From the NCBI RefSeq assembly GCF_014202505.1, contig NZ_JACHGW010000003.1, forward strand, positions 248,001 to 312,000: 64,000 nucleotides of DNA, given 5' to 3'. The stretch is from Armatimonas rosea (lineage in GTDB: Bacteria > Armatimonadota > Armatimonadia > Armatimonadales > Armatimonadaceae). The position numbers and the translations under genes were made by a program. The notes beneath the pieces are model-generated. The model made no database searches and had not been told where the DNA came from. It worked only from the letters and a program-made list of their open reading frames with translations. Position 1 is the first letter of the stretch. The number at the start of each line of letters is the position of its first letter. This document shows positions 1 to 7,779 of the stretch, piece after piece.

Positions 1-138
1 CATGGCCTTGAGCATCTGCAAGCGGTGTCGCCAGTAGGGGCGCGGGATGCGGCAGTAGTGCATCTCGCCGCAGCGCAGAACCGTGGGCTTGCCATCAATG
101 AGGAAGTCCTTCTCCCCGATCTCGAACGTGTGCTTCAT
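1..138 (-). CDS. Beta-galactosidase, GH35 family (partial, N-terminus only)
   Basis: The first 46 codons of a minus-strand gene are present; the rest lies beyond the left edge. The peptide begins MKHTFEIGEKDFLIDGKP and continues with GEMHYCRIPRPYW. This matches the conserved opening of GH35 enzymes: a short strand with a 'DGKP' turn, then 'GE-HY-RIP--YW--RL---KAMG', the first strand and helix of the catalytic barrel. GH35 members usually remove terminal beta-galactose from glycans. The start is the ATG at 138-136, preceded by a weak GAGG ribosome site. No signal peptide is visible, which suggests a cytoplasmic enzyme. Family call is firm; substrate is unknown because the catalytic glutamates are outside the window. 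Confidence 0.8.
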   Translation of the reverse strand, partial: MKHTFEIGEKDFLIDGKPTVLRCGEMHYCRIPRPYWRHRLQMLKAM

Positions 139-204
139 AGCCTCACAGGTTCGCCGTGTGGACGGTTGTATCCTGCGTTCGTTTTGGAGCACTCCCATTT
201 TGAT

Positions 205-334
205 CGCCCCCGTTGGAGGGGAGCGTCTTGCTGTCCTCGTGCCTCGGACACAAAGGGCTCTGCCCATTCCGAATTATGGCCGAAGGCCTTCGTGTCGCGA
301 AGCGATAGCAAGACGCCCCCCTCCAACGGGGGCG
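205..334. repeat. Long imperfect inverted repeat (hairpin element) between GH35 and the membrane protein gene
   Basis: Positions 205-232 and 307-334 are inverted copies of 28 bases with one mismatch (outer arm begins CGCCCCCGTTGGAGGGG). The interior also folds: GACACAAAGG near 250 pairs with CCTTCGTGTC near 290 with one mismatch, so almost the whole 130 bases can form one hairpin. No gene is visible in 139-360. It could be a mobile palindromic element, a transcript-end structure for the converging transcripts, or both. Confidence 0.7.
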
Positions 335-360
335 GTCTAAACGCGAGCGATCCGATAGGG

Positions 361-792
361 CTACTTGCTTTCGTCGATTCGCTTGAGAAACCACGCGAAC
401 CAAGTGAAGACGAGGGCGACAATGAGGAGGGGCAAGATGTAGTAGATGAAATCTGATAGGCGGAACCCATTTTTTAACATCGCCCAAGCGGTGACGGCAA
501 AAAAGCCCAGAGCACCGGCCACGCCCAGCCACTGGGTCGCAAAGGCAAGGCGGCGCTGACGCAGAAACACGAGGATGCCGGTGAGGATTGCCCCAAGAGC
601 TCCCAGCGCTCCGGTGCTACCGGGGAGAAGGAAGATGGGGCTATCCCCAAGATGGATCAGGAGGTCAAAGGCGCTCCAGGCCCCGACTGCCCCGATCAGC
701 AGGTTGAGAATAGCAACCACAACCTCCCCGACACTGAGGCGCTGCTTGGGGGAGGAGTTTTGCTTGGTCGGTTTTTGTTGCTGGGCTTGCAT
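361..792 (-). CDS. Small integral membrane protein, unknown function
   Basis: The 143-residue product starts with a polar Gln/Lys-rich tail (MQAQQQKPTKQN) and then has about four hydrophobic helices: roughly residues 22-47, 52-76, 84-106 and 115-135, ending in FLKRIDESK. I do not recognise a family. The ATG at 792 lies one base after the stop codon of the upstream helical-repeat gene (stop 796-794), so the two are almost certainly co-transcribed and translationally coupled. The membrane protein may anchor or partner the repeat protein, but this is inference from position only. Confidence 0.65.
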   Translation of the reverse strand: MQAQQQKPTKQNSSPKQRLSVGEVVVAILNLLIGAVGAWSAFDLLIHLGDSPIFLLPGSTGALGALGAILTGILVFLRQRRLAFATQWLGVAGALGFFAVTAWAMLKNGFRLSDFIYYILPLLIVALVFTWFAWFLKRIDESK

Positions 793-793
793 A

Positions 794-2383
794 CTACGAC
801 CTCTCTGTCTCCGTGGGGGTCTTCGCCGCCAGAATGCCGTGGCAGCGCAGAGTCAGGCGATCCACCGGCGTGGGGACTCCTGCGAGGACGATCTGGAGAC
901 CGTCGATGTCTCCACACCGGGCGAGGTGCTCCACGACGGAGAGAAGGACTTGTCGGGCTTGGTAGCTATTGGGGGAAAAGCTTCTTACCTGCTCCATCGC
1001 ACGGGTGAGAGTCGCATGCGCTCCCTCACGATCTTGTGCGGCTTCTTGCACCTTGGCAATCTGGAGAAGAGTGGTGGAGCGCTCCTGTGGGCTCTTGATC
1101 TCGTCACAGGTCTGCTTGGCACGAGCCAGCTCCCCAAGGGTGGCCTCCACGACCGCCAGGCCCGCCAGGCTCGTGTCGCCAGATGCCGCCTGGTGTGCAA
1201 GCGCAAGGAGCGGGCGTGGGTCCTCGTGGAGTGCTGCGCGTGCCTTTGCGACGTCAACGAGGGCACTTGCACGCCAGGAGGGGTGGGGGATCGCCTCGGC
1301 GGTCTGCTGGGCTCCCGCTCGGTCACCTGCCTCGCACTGCAGGGCCGCGATCTGAGAGAGGGTCCTGGAGCGAACCTCGACAGAGGCGATCGCGTTCGCG
1401 GTCTTGCGTGCCTCGGTGAGGGCGTCGGCCTTGGCCTGGGCAAGTGCGATCTGGCTGAGTCCCTGAGACTTTTTGTTGCTCCAGGGGTTGGCAGGAGTCT
1501 CGGGGAGATACTCCAGGAGCTGACGGGCGCTAGTGAGATCACCGACTGCGGCAAGTGCCGCCAGCACGGAGGCGATCATATCCTCTCGAAGTGTTGATTT
1601 CGTCATGCCCAGTGCCAGCCGCCGCGCTTCGTAGGGATTTCTCGCGTTGATATGGGCGTGCACGAGATGGACCGTTCGTGAGTCTTTGTCGGCGATGGTC
1701 TGGATCTGTTTCTCTAGGCCCACGAGATCCCCCCGCCGTACGAGGGCTAGGGTAATACAGCTCTGCGCCCAGTCTCTGATCGAGGGATCTGCGATCGACT
1801 CTGTCGTCCGCCGTGCACCGTGGAGATCGTTGCTCTCTGCTTGCGCCTCGGCAATCTCGAAGAGCAGGCGGCTCTGGTAGTAGGGGGGCAAGAGGGCGGC
1901 AAGCTGTCTCTGCTGCGCAATCGCCTGCGGGGTTGTGAGGGGGACTACCTGCGAGAGCGCTATAATCGCCGCGTCATCGCGCTGCTCGGTGTCTTTGAGG
2001 AGGCGAATCGTCTTGACGACACCCTCGAGATCGCCCTTTTCCCGTTGCTTTCGTGCGACTATGCCGACGGTCTCGACCTGGTCTACGGGGGCATCCGCGC
2101 CAAGTCCAAGGCGGAGTGCGGTCGTAAGCTCATCCGCCTCGACAAGTGCTTCCACAACCCAGATAAGTCCGTTGGAGCTCTTGCCGACAAACTCCCCGGC
2201 TTCCTTCAGGTACTTGGCAACTTCAGGCGAGGGCTTTGGCTGGAGAGCCAAGTTCGCACGCACCAAGAGAGGCAGCTCTCGTAGCGCCGGGGCATTGGAG
2301 GGCAACCCAAGCGTGGGAAGGAGCTCTAGGACCTGTCTCCAGAGCACGGTAGCAACATTTGACGGGCTTTGACGAGCGGCCAT
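794..2383 (-). CDS. Helical tandem-repeat protein (TPR/HEAT-like), unknown function
   Basis: The 529-residue product is almost entirely alpha-helical and consists of degenerate repeats of about 35-40 residues. A recurring pattern is 'GD--GA--T---I--P--R--AL--IA-A--', for example around GDLTSARQLLEYL, GDRAGAQQTAEAI and AQDREGAHATL. Such solenoids normally mediate protein-protein contact. No signal peptide or enzymatic motif is seen, so it is probably cytoplasmic. The start ATG (2383-2381) has no ribosome site. Instead a perfect -10 box ends six bases upstream, so the mRNA is probably leaderless. It is co-transcribed with the small membrane protein gene that follows. Confidence 0.7.
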   Translation of the reverse strand: MAARQSPSNVATVLWRQVLELLPTLGLPSNAPALRELPLLVRANLALQPKPSPEVAKYLKEAGEFVGKSSNGLIWVVEALVEADELTTALRLGLGADAPVDQVETVGIVARKQREKGDLEGVVKTIRLLKDTEQRDDAAIIALSQVVPLTTPQAIAQQRQLAALLPPYYQSRLLFEIAEAQAESNDLHGARRTTESIADPSIRDWAQSCITLALVRRGDLVGLEKQIQTIADKDSRTVHLVHAHINARNPYEARRLALGMTKSTLREDMIASVLAALAAVGDLTSARQLLEYLPETPANPWSNKKSQGLSQIALAQAKADALTEARKTANAIASVEVRSRTLSQIAALQCEAGDRAGAQQTAEAIPHPSWRASALVDVAKARAALHEDPRPLLALAHQAASGDTSLAGLAVVEATLGELARAKQTCDEIKSPQERSTTLLQIAKVQEAAQDREGAHATLTRAMEQVRSFSPNSYQARQVLLSVVEHLARCGDIDGLQIVLAGVPTPVDRLTLRCHGILAAKTPTETERS

Positions 2384-2388
2384 GCGAC

Positions 2389-2394
2389 ATTATA
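2389..2394 (-). promoter_or_regulatory. -10 box (TATAAT) of a predicted leaderless promoter
   Basis: On the minus strand TATAAT is followed by five bases (GTCGC) and then the ATG of the helical-repeat gene at 2383. Transcription normally begins 6-7 bases after the -10 box, which places the first transcribed base at or next to the A of ATG. A convincing -35 box is not visible; the best match keeps only its ACA end. Confidence 0.6.
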
Positions 2395-2430
2395 CTCGTC
2401 TAGGAAGAGCTTTGTAGGCCGTTGCTCGGC

Positions 2431-4128
2431 TTAATCTGCGGATTCAAGCAGTCGCGCACTATGTGGCGGAAGCTCTATGGTGACACTGCCGCTGTGCGTG
2501 CCTAGATCCTCGCCGCTCCAGATATCAGTGAGGTGGGCGGGTTTAGGGAGGGGAATGGTGCGCTGTGCCGGTGAGTCTTCCCCGTTAAAGAGTGCCCAGT
2601 GGGTCTTGCCGCGCAGGCGAATCTCTCCGACCGTGAAGCCCTCGTCGGCGAAGCGGGCGCAGACACCCGTGGCGGGGAGCATTTTCTTCAGCATCGCGAG
2701 GCGCTCGGGGGGGAACTGGGTGAGATCGTCGCCGGAGAGCAGCATCCCGCCTGTGGCGTAGAGCAGGGTGGCGTGGAAGAGAAACTCGCTCTCAGGGAGG
2801 TCGCCGGTGAGCAACAAACAGTCCGGGTCGTTCCACCAGAAGCGCCCGTTCTGCCAGCCGCGGTAGAGGTTCTCTCGGCCTGTCTTGGTAAACGACTCCC
2901 AGGAGCGCTCGATATCGTTCGACGACCGCGAGGCGTGGATCAGGCCCAGCGACGGCCAGATCGGGTGGTTGCAGCCGAGAATGACGCTGTTCTTGCCCGC
3001 GCCCCGGAGAATGGCCTCCATGCCGCGCCGGTAGGCCTCGATACGAGTCGCGTTTTTATCGAAGTGGTGGCCGCCGTGGATCGCGCCCCAGTAGTTGGCA
3101 TCGAGCTTGAAGTAGGTCACGCCCCAGTCTTGATGGAGCGTGCGAAAGAGTGCTTCGAGGTGCTTCTGGACCGCGGGGTGGGTGCCATCGAGGCAGTACC
3201 ATGGCCCCCTGCGCCAGCCGCCAAAGCCGATCTTGTTGGAGGGAAGGGGAGCGCCGGTCTCGTCTTTGACAAACCAGTCCGGGTGCTGGGCAAAGAGGCG
3301 TGACTCCCGCTCGGCGATAAAGGGGGCGACCCAGAGTGCGGGCTCGAAGCCCTTTTGCGCGATTGCCTTGAGCACGGTCTGCACCGAGCCGCCAAACGCC
3401 TTGCCGGTGTCGAGCCAGTCGCCCATGTACGGCTGGTAGCCATCGTCGATCTGGATGTAGCGCAGGGACGGAAGGTGTCTCGCGGCCCACTCCAGGTTGT
3501 CGTAGATGTTCTTGTCGGTGACCTCGGGGCCGAAGCAGTACCAGGAGCACCAGCCAGTCGGGACGGGATTGTGGCGGAGGCGAGGGTGGTGCTTGGAGAT
3601 TGCGCCCGTGAGCTTGTCTAGGAGTGCCTCGCGATCGGGGCCGGTGAGGGCGAGAAACTCCTCTAGCTCCCAGTGCTCACCGGGCGCGATGGTGCGGTTT
3701 TCCGTGTCGAGCGAGATGCGCAGACGGACGGTGTCGAAGCTAAAGCGACCGATAAAGCGCTTGCAGGATGCAAAGCCCAGCAAGACACGCTCTTGGTTCT
3801 GCGGAGCGAGCATGAGCATCCCATAGCCCGTGCGTAGGCCCTCCGGCTCCGGGATTTTGTAGTGCGTGCGGTCCGGGTAGTGGCCCACGTCGGTGGGGGC
3901 TTGAAGGGTTCCCGCGAGCTGGCTGAGCATCTGGAATGCCTCGCCGTAGAGAGGCGTGCTGGGGGCGAGCCCATGCGCCAGGTCAAAAAGCACGACTTCG
4001 GGGACGGTGATCGGGGCGCTGGTGGGGTTGGTGAGCGTGGCACGACAGGTGCTTCCGTGCCACATGCGGGTGAGGGTCAGACCGGCCGGAACCGCAAAAG
4101 CGCTGGTTCTGAGGCGCTCTTGCAGCAC
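2431..4128 (-). CDS. Alpha-galactosidase-like glycoside hydrolase, GH36 clan
   Basis: The 565-residue protein has a beta-sandwich N-terminal part (about 1-175), a TIM barrel beginning near PTGWCSWYCFG (190-200), and a short C-terminal beta domain. Barrel signatures are IQIDDGYQ (226-232), LWVAPF (265-270), the KLD motif with predicted nucleophile D343, and SSND-IERSW with predicted acid/base D405. The spacing fits GH36 alpha-galactosidases and raffinose-synthase-like relatives. There is no signal peptide, so it should act on imported oligosaccharides. The start is GTG at 4128, four bases after the stop of the response regulator gene, giving an unusual regulator-enzyme operon. Exact linkage specificity cannot be read from sequence. 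Confidence 0.8.
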   Translation of the reverse strand: MLQERLRTSAFAVPAGLTLTRMWHGSTCRATLTNPTSAPITVPEVVLFDLAHGLAPSTPLYGEAFQMLSQLAGTLQAPTDVGHYPDRTHYKIPEPEGLRTGYGMLMLAPQNQERVLLGFASCKRFIGRFSFDTVRLRISLDTENRTIAPGEHWELEEFLALTGPDREALLDKLTGAISKHHPRLRHNPVPTGWCSWYCFGPEVTDKNIYDNLEWAARHLPSLRYIQIDDGYQPYMGDWLDTGKAFGGSVQTVLKAIAQKGFEPALWVAPFIAERESRLFAQHPDWFVKDETGAPLPSNKIGFGGWRRGPWYCLDGTHPAVQKHLEALFRTLHQDWGVTYFKLDANYWGAIHGGHHFDKNATRIEAYRRGMEAILRGAGKNSVILGCNHPIWPSLGLIHASRSSNDIERSWESFTKTGRENLYRGWQNGRFWWNDPDCLLLTGDLPESEFLFHATLLYATGGMLLSGDDLTQFPPERLAMLKKMLPATGVCARFADEGFTVGEIRLRGKTHWALFNGEDSPAQRTIPLPKPAHLTDIWSGEDLGTHSGSVTIELPPHSARLLESAD

Positions 4129-4132
4129 GGCG

Positions 4133-4510
4133 CTACTCCTTCTCGCTAGTCAGCATCCGCCCCACCCAGACCCGAAGCTCATTGGGATCAAAGGGCTTGG
4201 TGAGGTAGAGATCGGTGCCCTTGATGTAGCCGCGGGTGATATCGTTCTCGCTGGAGCGGGCCGTGAGCAAGATCACGGGCAGCTTGACCAGCTCCGGGCT
4301 CTGGCGGATGTGCTCGATAAGCTCAAGGCCGTCCATCTCGGGCATCATCACATCGGAGATCAGCAGGTCGTAGTCGTTTTGCAGAAGGCAGGTGAGCGCC
4401 TCGTGTCCGCTGGCGGCAGTATCGACCGTGTAGCCCGCTCGCTCCAGGTTCACTTGGAGAATACGAGTGATACTGTCCTCGTCGTCAACGGCCAGAATGC
4501 GTTTGGTCAT
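4133..4510 (-). CDS. Stand-alone response regulator receiver (CheY-like)
   Basis: The 125-residue product is a single receiver domain with no output domain. Key residues are visible: acidic pair D9-D10, phospho-acceptor D53 in LLISDVMMPEMDG, switch T83 and conserved K105 in LTKPFDP. Such proteins relay phosphate or act by protein contact. It begins 18 bases after the stop of a second receiver gene and ends four bases before the GH36 start, so the three form one operon. No histidine kinase is in the window. The sequence is closely similar to the neighbour at 4529-4912 and to the receiver at 19631-20026. Confidence 0.85.
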   Translation of the reverse strand: MTKRILAVDDEDSITRILQVNLERAGYTVDTAASGHEALTCLLQNDYDLLISDVMMPEMDGLELIEHIRQSPELVKLPVILLTARSSENDITRGYIKGTDLYLTKPFDPNELRVWVGRMLTSEKE

Positions 4511-4528
4511 AGTGGTTTCTCTGAAGAT

Positions 4529-4912
4529 TTAGCTTGGTAAGATGCGCTCGACAAAGGCGACGAGCTCGGCAGGATCGAAGGGCTTGGTGAGGTAGAGATC
4601 GGTGCCGCTGGTGTAGCCATGCACCATGTCGTCCTCACTCGTGCGTGCGGTGAGCATGATGACCGGAAGGTCGCTGAGCTTCTCATCCCGGCGCAGGGCC
4701 GCGACCAGCTCGTAGCCATCCATCTCGGGCATCATGATATCGGTGATCAGGAGGCTCGGGCGCTGGAGGAGCATCTGGCGCAGAGCATCCGCCCCCGATA
4801 CGGCGGTGGTGACTTGGTAGCCATGACTCTTAAGGTTGAACTCAATCTGCCGAAGAATGTGGGGATCGTCTTCCACAACAAGAATCGGCAGCGCGTCGAC
4901 GGTCTGTGACAT
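4529..4912 (-). CDS. Stand-alone response regulator receiver (CheY-like)
   Basis: I take the start at ATG 4912, giving 127 residues from MSQTVDALPILVVEDDP; the longer open frame upstream has no receiver homology. It is a single receiver domain with acidic pair D15-D16, phospho-acceptor D58 in LLITDIMMPEMDG, T87 and K110 in LTKPFDP. A TACAAT -10 box lies eight bases before the ATG, so the leader would be very short. It is the first gene of the minus-strand operon that continues with a second receiver and a GH36 enzyme, and it is divergent from the MntR-like gene. Pairing of two near-identical receivers suggests a phosphorelay or duplication. Confidence 0.85.
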   Translation of the reverse strand: MSQTVDALPILVVEDDPHILRQIEFNLKSHGYQVTTAVSGADALRQMLLQRPSLLITDIMMPEMDGYELVAALRRDEKLSDLPVIMLTARTSEDDMVHGYTSGTDLYLTKPFDPAELVAFVERILPS

Positions 4913-4920
4913 TTCTTGGC

Positions 4921-4926
4921 ATTGTA
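4921..4926 (-). promoter_or_regulatory. -10 box (TACAAT) for the receiver/GH36 operon
   Basis: TACAAT on the minus strand lies eight bases upstream of the ATG at 4912. It sits in the short divergent gap shared with the MntR-like gene, so the two transcription units could influence each other. No clear -35 box is seen. Confidence 0.45.
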
Positions 4927-4973
4927 CCGAAGAATCTGGCGAAGCGCAGTAGAGAGTGATAGAATTCACCCTG

Positions 4974-4994
4974 GTTAAATTAACTATGGTTAAC
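4974..4994. promoter_or_regulatory. Predicted MntR-type operator overlapping promoter and start codon
   Basis: Three half-sites are packed in 21 bases: GTTAA (4974-4978), TTAAC (4980-4984) and GTTAAC (4989-4994). They form two overlapping inverted repeats, one with a one-base centre and one with a four-base centre. They cover a TTAAAT -10 element with the extended TGG (4972-4980) and the ATG at 4986. This is a natural position for autorepression by the DtxR/MntR-like protein encoded immediately downstream. Binding is inferred, not shown. Confidence 0.5.
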
Positions 4995-5426
4995 TTTGAA
5001 CGCGAGAGACATCTAGGGAAGGCGACAGGCGATATGCTCAAGGCGATCCACGCCCTCCAGAGCGATGTCACGCTAGCTCCCCCCTCGGCGATTGCGGAGC
5101 GGACGGGGACATCGCGTGCCTTTGTGACCAAGATGCTCCAGAGCATGGATCGGGAAGGGCTGGTCTGCTACACCCCCTACAAAGGTGTCCGCCTTACTCC
5201 GGATGGCGAGCGCCTTGCCCGCGAGCTCTCCCGGCACCACCGGCTCTTGGAGCGCTTTCTGACCGATATTCTGGGCTTCACCCCCGATGGGGCCCACGAT
5301 GAGGCCGAGCGCCTGGAGCACGTGATCTCCGAGGAGTTCGAGGAGCGTCTCGCGGCCTTCCTGAACCACCCGACTACCTGTCCCCATGGCTCCCCGATCC
5401 CAGAACACGAAGGAGAGACGAAATGA
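4986..5426 (+). CDS. MntR/DtxR-family metal-dependent transcriptional regulator
   Basis: The 146-residue product (from ATG 4986) has an N-terminal winged helix ([27 protein letters not shown]) and a helical dimerisation domain (about 75-125). The metal site resembles manganese-type MntR: D16, H85, E108, E111 and H112 are in place. E108 stands where DtxR has a cysteine. MntR's second N-terminal acidic ligand appears replaced by lysine. An in-frame GTG at 4956 would add 10 residues, but ATG 4986 follows a -10-like TTAAAT by five bases, consistent with a leaderless start. The last four bases form an ATGA overlap with the pilin-like gene. The NRAMP transporter two genes downstream is the likely target. 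Confidence 0.82.
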   Translation: MVNFERERHLGKATGDMLKAIHALQSDVTLAPPSAIAERTGTSRAFVTKMLQSMDREGLVCYTPYKGVRLTPDGERLARELSRHHRLLERFLTDILGFTPDGAHDEAERLEHVISEEFEERLAAFLNHPTTCPHGSPIPEHEGETK

Positions 5427-6208
5427 GACGAACCTTTACACTGATAGAGCTCTTGGTGGTAATTGCGATTATCGCGATCTTGGCGGCGATCCTCTTCCCC
5501 GTCTTTGCCCAGGCACGTGCCAAGGCGCGACAAGTCACCGCCCTGAGCAACCTCAGGCAGATCGGCACAGCAGTGCTGATGTACCTCCAAGACTACGATG
5601 AGGCCTTTCCCATGACCATGGACACCCAGAGTGGGACTCCCCAGACGGTCTCCTACTGGGCGATCCAGAACTACCACGGCGCGATCGATCCCTATATCAA
5701 GATGGGGAGAGGCCAACAAAACAAACAAAATGTCTGGTGGGACCCCTCCGACCCGGATCGGAGTGTTGCCGCGATGTGGGGGAGCTTTACCGACAATGGG
5801 TTTCTCACGGGGACACCTCGGACTCTGGCAGGGATTAGCGCCCCCGCGGCCACGGTCTACGCAACCCTCCGCGGCGACAACTGGAGCCAGCTGGTGGGGG
5901 TTACACCACCGGTTCCCCTTCCCACGACCGACCATCCGTTCTGGGAGAGCGAGTTCTTCGACATGTGCCTCGATCCCTGGGACCCCACCAACAACATCAG
6001 CAGTCCCTACCACTGGAGCAAGGGTAAGGCGCTTCCTCCCTGCTCCCTCTTCCCGACGGCAGCCCCCTGTGGCGACTGGGACCTGCAGATTGCCAAGAAG
6101 CGCCACAACGGGCTGGCTCTGTTTCTCTATGCCGATGGCCACGCGAAGGCACAGCCCTTTGAGCGAACCTGGCGCACGACCGACGACTCCGATTGGGACC
6201 TACAATGA
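5423..6208 (+). CDS. Pilin-like protein with prepilin N-terminus and H-X9-DG motif
   Basis: The 261-residue product begins [20 protein letters not shown], a type IV prepilin methylation site with conserved glutamate and a hydrophobic spine, followed by [12 protein letters not shown] and [20 protein letters not shown]. Near the C-terminus [17 protein letters not shown] carries the H-x9-DG motif (prepilin-type processing-associated H-X9-DG domain). It should be processed by a prepilin peptidase and remain at the membrane or in a pseudopilus; no assembly genes are nearby. It overlaps the regulator upstream (ATGA at 5423-5426) and the NRAMP gene downstream (ATGA at 6205-6208). That placement between a metal regulator and a metal transporter is unusual. 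Confidence 0.85.
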   Translation: MRRTFTLIELLVVIAIIAILAAILFPVFAQARAKARQVTALSNLRQIGTAVLMYLQDYDEAFPMTMDTQSGTPQTVSYWAIQNYHGAIDPYIKMGRGQQNKQNVWWDPSDPDRSVAAMWGSFTDNGFLTGTPRTLAGISAPAATVYATLRGDNWSQLVGVTPPVPLPTTDHPFWESEFFDMCLDPWDPTNNISSPYHWSKGKALPPCSLFPTAAPCGDWDLQIAKKRHNGLALFLYADGHAKAQPFERTWRTTDDSDWDLQ

Positions 6209-7605
6209 GCTCTCCTGAGACAACCCTTCCTTCACTTCCCGAGGCCTTCCGCAGTGTGGCTATCCCCAAGACGGGCACGGGCTGGCGGCGCCTGCTGGCC
6301 TTTGCTGGACCCGGGTATCTGGTAAGCGTCGGCTACATGGACCCCGGAAACTGGGGCACCGATATCGCGGGGGGGGCAAAGTACGGCTACCAGCTGCTCT
6401 GGGTCATTCTTGCGAGCAACCTCATGGCGATCCTGCTCCAGACCCTCTGTGCCCGCTTGGGGCTTGTGACCGGCAAGGACCTCGCCCAGGCCTGCCGTGA
6501 CTACTACAAAAAGCCCGCCGCGGTCGCGCTCTGGCTGCTCTGTGAGGTGGCGATTATCGCCTGTGACCTGGCGGAGGTGATCGGGAGCGCGGTGGCGCTG
6601 AACCTCCTCTTTGGTATCCCTCTTCTGTGGGGGGTACTCATCACGGGCCTCGATGTCTTGCTCCTGCTGGGACTGATGCGCTTTGGCTTCCGCAAGATCG
6701 AGGCGCTCGTGGTGACTCTTGTGGGAACCATTGCGCTGTGCTTCGCCCTCCAGCTGTTCTACGCTCACCCAGACTGGGGCGGTGTTGCGCGCGGCCTCGT
6801 CACCCCACAGCTCCCCGATAAAGACGCTCTCTTTATCGCCTTGGGGATTCTTGGTGCAACCGTCATGCCCCACAACCTCTACCTGCACTCGTCGATTGTC
6901 CAGACCCGTGCCTACGAAAAGACCGACTCCGGCCTGCGCGATGCACTCCGTGGGGCGACACTGGACACGGTGCTCTCGCTGGGCATGGCCTTCTTTGTCA
7001 ACGCCGCGATCTTGGTGGTTGCCGCCGCCGCGTTTCATAGCGCAGGAAAGCTCGATGTAGAGGGACTGGAGGAGGCGCATGTCCTGCTCAAGCCCATGCT
7101 GGGAGGAGCCGCCGCCACGGCGTTTGCGGTCGCGCTGCTTGCCAGTGGACAGTCCTCGACCATTACAGGAACCCTGGCGGGGCAGATCGTGATGGAGGGC
7201 TTCCTCAACTTCCGAATCGCGCCCTGGCTCCGGCGGCTCATCACCCGCACACTGGCGATCGTCCCCGCGATGGTCTTGATCGCCGCCAGTGGAGGCAAGA
7301 ACACGGTTGACCTGCTGATCTTCTCCCAGGTTGTGCTCTCGATGCAGCTCTCCTTTGCGATCTTCCCTCTTCTCGCCTTCACGTCGGATCGACGACGAAT
7401 GGGGGAGCATGCCAACCCCCTCTGGCTCAAGCTACTGGGCGGCATCGTCTGCACCCTGATCGCCGGACTCAATATCAAGTACCTGATCGATAGCCGCGGT
7501 CCCGTCTTTGTCCTGGGAGGAGCCGCCGCGATTGCCGCCTTTGCCGCTTGGGTCACGTGGGGCTACAAAGAGAAAAACGATCTTGCAAAGCCTCCACAGG
7601 CATGA
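6205..7605 (+). CDS. mntH: NRAMP-family divalent metal (Mn2+/Fe2+) transporter, MntH-like
   Basis: The 466-residue protein has about 11 transmembrane helices. The two metal-binding signatures are intact: DPGN (46-49, in [11 protein letters not shown]) in helix 1 and MPHN (221-224) in helix 6. These coordinate Mn2+ or Fe2+ in proton-coupled NRAMP importers. The start is the ATG at 6205, whose bases overlap the stop codon of the pilin-like gene. With the MntR-like regulator at the head of the operon, manganese uptake is the best guess. The gene symbol is by family and context; iron transport is not excluded. Confidence 0.88.
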   Translation: MSSPETTLPSLPEAFRSVAIPKTGTGWRRLLAFAGPGYLVSVGYMDPGNWGTDIAGGAKYGYQLLWVILASNLMAILLQTLCARLGLVTGKDLAQACRDYYKKPAAVALWLLCEVAIIACDLAEVIGSAVALNLLFGIPLLWGVLITGLDVLLLLGLMRFGFRKIEALVVTLVGTIALCFALQLFYAHPDWGGVARGLVTPQLPDKDALFIALGILGATVMPHNLYLHSSIVQTRAYEKTDSGLRDALRGATLDTVLSLGMAFFVNAAILVVAAAAFHSAGKLDVEGLEEAHVLLKPMLGGAAATAFAVALLASGQSSTITGTLAGQIVMEGFLNFRIAPWLRRLITRTLAIVPAMVLIAASGGKNTVDLLIFSQVVLSMQLSFAIFPLLAFTSDRRRMGEHANPLWLKLLGGIVCTLIAGLNIKYLIDSRGPVFVLGGAAAIAAFAAWVTWGYKEKNDLAKPPQA

Positions 7606-7622
7606 TAAACTTCCCCTCGCAC

Positions 7623-7640
7623 ACCACTTTTTTAAGTGGT
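7623..7640. terminator. Hairpin after the NRAMP gene
   Basis: ACCACTT (7623-7629) pairs with AAGTGGT (7634-7640) around a four-T loop, 18 bases after the NRAMP stop. No T-run follows it, so it may only stabilise the 3' end. It lies just seven bases before the tRNA gene. Confidence 0.4.
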
Positions 7641-7646
7641 CTGTAG

Positions 7647-7719
7647 GCCGCCTTAGCTCAGTTGGTAGAGCATCGGACTGAAAATCCGAGTGTCACTGGT
7701 TCAAGTCCGGTAGGCGGCA
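7647..7719 (+). tRNA. tRNA-Phe (anticodon GAA)
   Basis: The 73 bases fold as a complete cloverleaf. The acceptor GCCGCCT (7647-7653) pairs with AGGCGGC (7712-7718), with discriminator A at 7719. The D-arm is GCTC/GAGC with AGTTGGTA, the anticodon stem is TCGGA/TCCGA with loop CTGAAAA (anticodon GAA), and the T-arm is ACTGG/CCGGT with loop TTCAAGT. The 3' CCA is not encoded. Confidence 0.97.
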
Positions 7720-7724
7720 CGTTG

Positions 7725-7757
7725 AAAATCCTCCCAGGTATTTGGGGGGATTTTTCT
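7725..7757 (+). terminator. Rho-independent terminator after tRNA-Phe
   Basis: AAAATCCTCCC (7725-7735) pairs with GGGGGGATTTTT (7744-7755) with one T-G pair, and the descending arm merges into a T-rich run. It ends the tRNA transcript just before the promoter of the HNH gene. Confidence 0.8.
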
Positions 7758-7765
7758 GTTTTTGC

Positions 7766-7774
7766 TGGTATAAT
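7766..7774 (+). promoter_or_regulatory. Extended -10 promoter (TGGTATAAT) of the HNH gene
   Basis: TGG plus a perfect TATAAT (7769-7774) follows the tRNA terminator. The predicted first transcribed base is near 7780, where an in-frame ATA codon begins a conserved zinc-binding N-terminus. The same TGGTATAAT occurs upstream of pspA at 9130-9138. Confidence 0.6.
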
Positions 7775-7779
7775 CTGTC

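Noticed and set aside
25-456. Plus-strand open frame of 143 codons near the left edge
   Set aside because: It runs through the hairpin element and antisense to the GH35 start. It has no family motif and low-complexity content, so it is a chance frame.
575-1597. 340-codon open frame on the plus strand
   Set aside because: It is antisense to the helical-repeat gene and the small membrane protein gene. High-GC genes often leave a long open antisense frame; no homology is visible.
6232-7410. 392-codon minus-strand frame opposite the NRAMP gene
   Set aside because: Shadow of a strongly supported transporter. Its translation is rich in Arg/Gln/His without structure.
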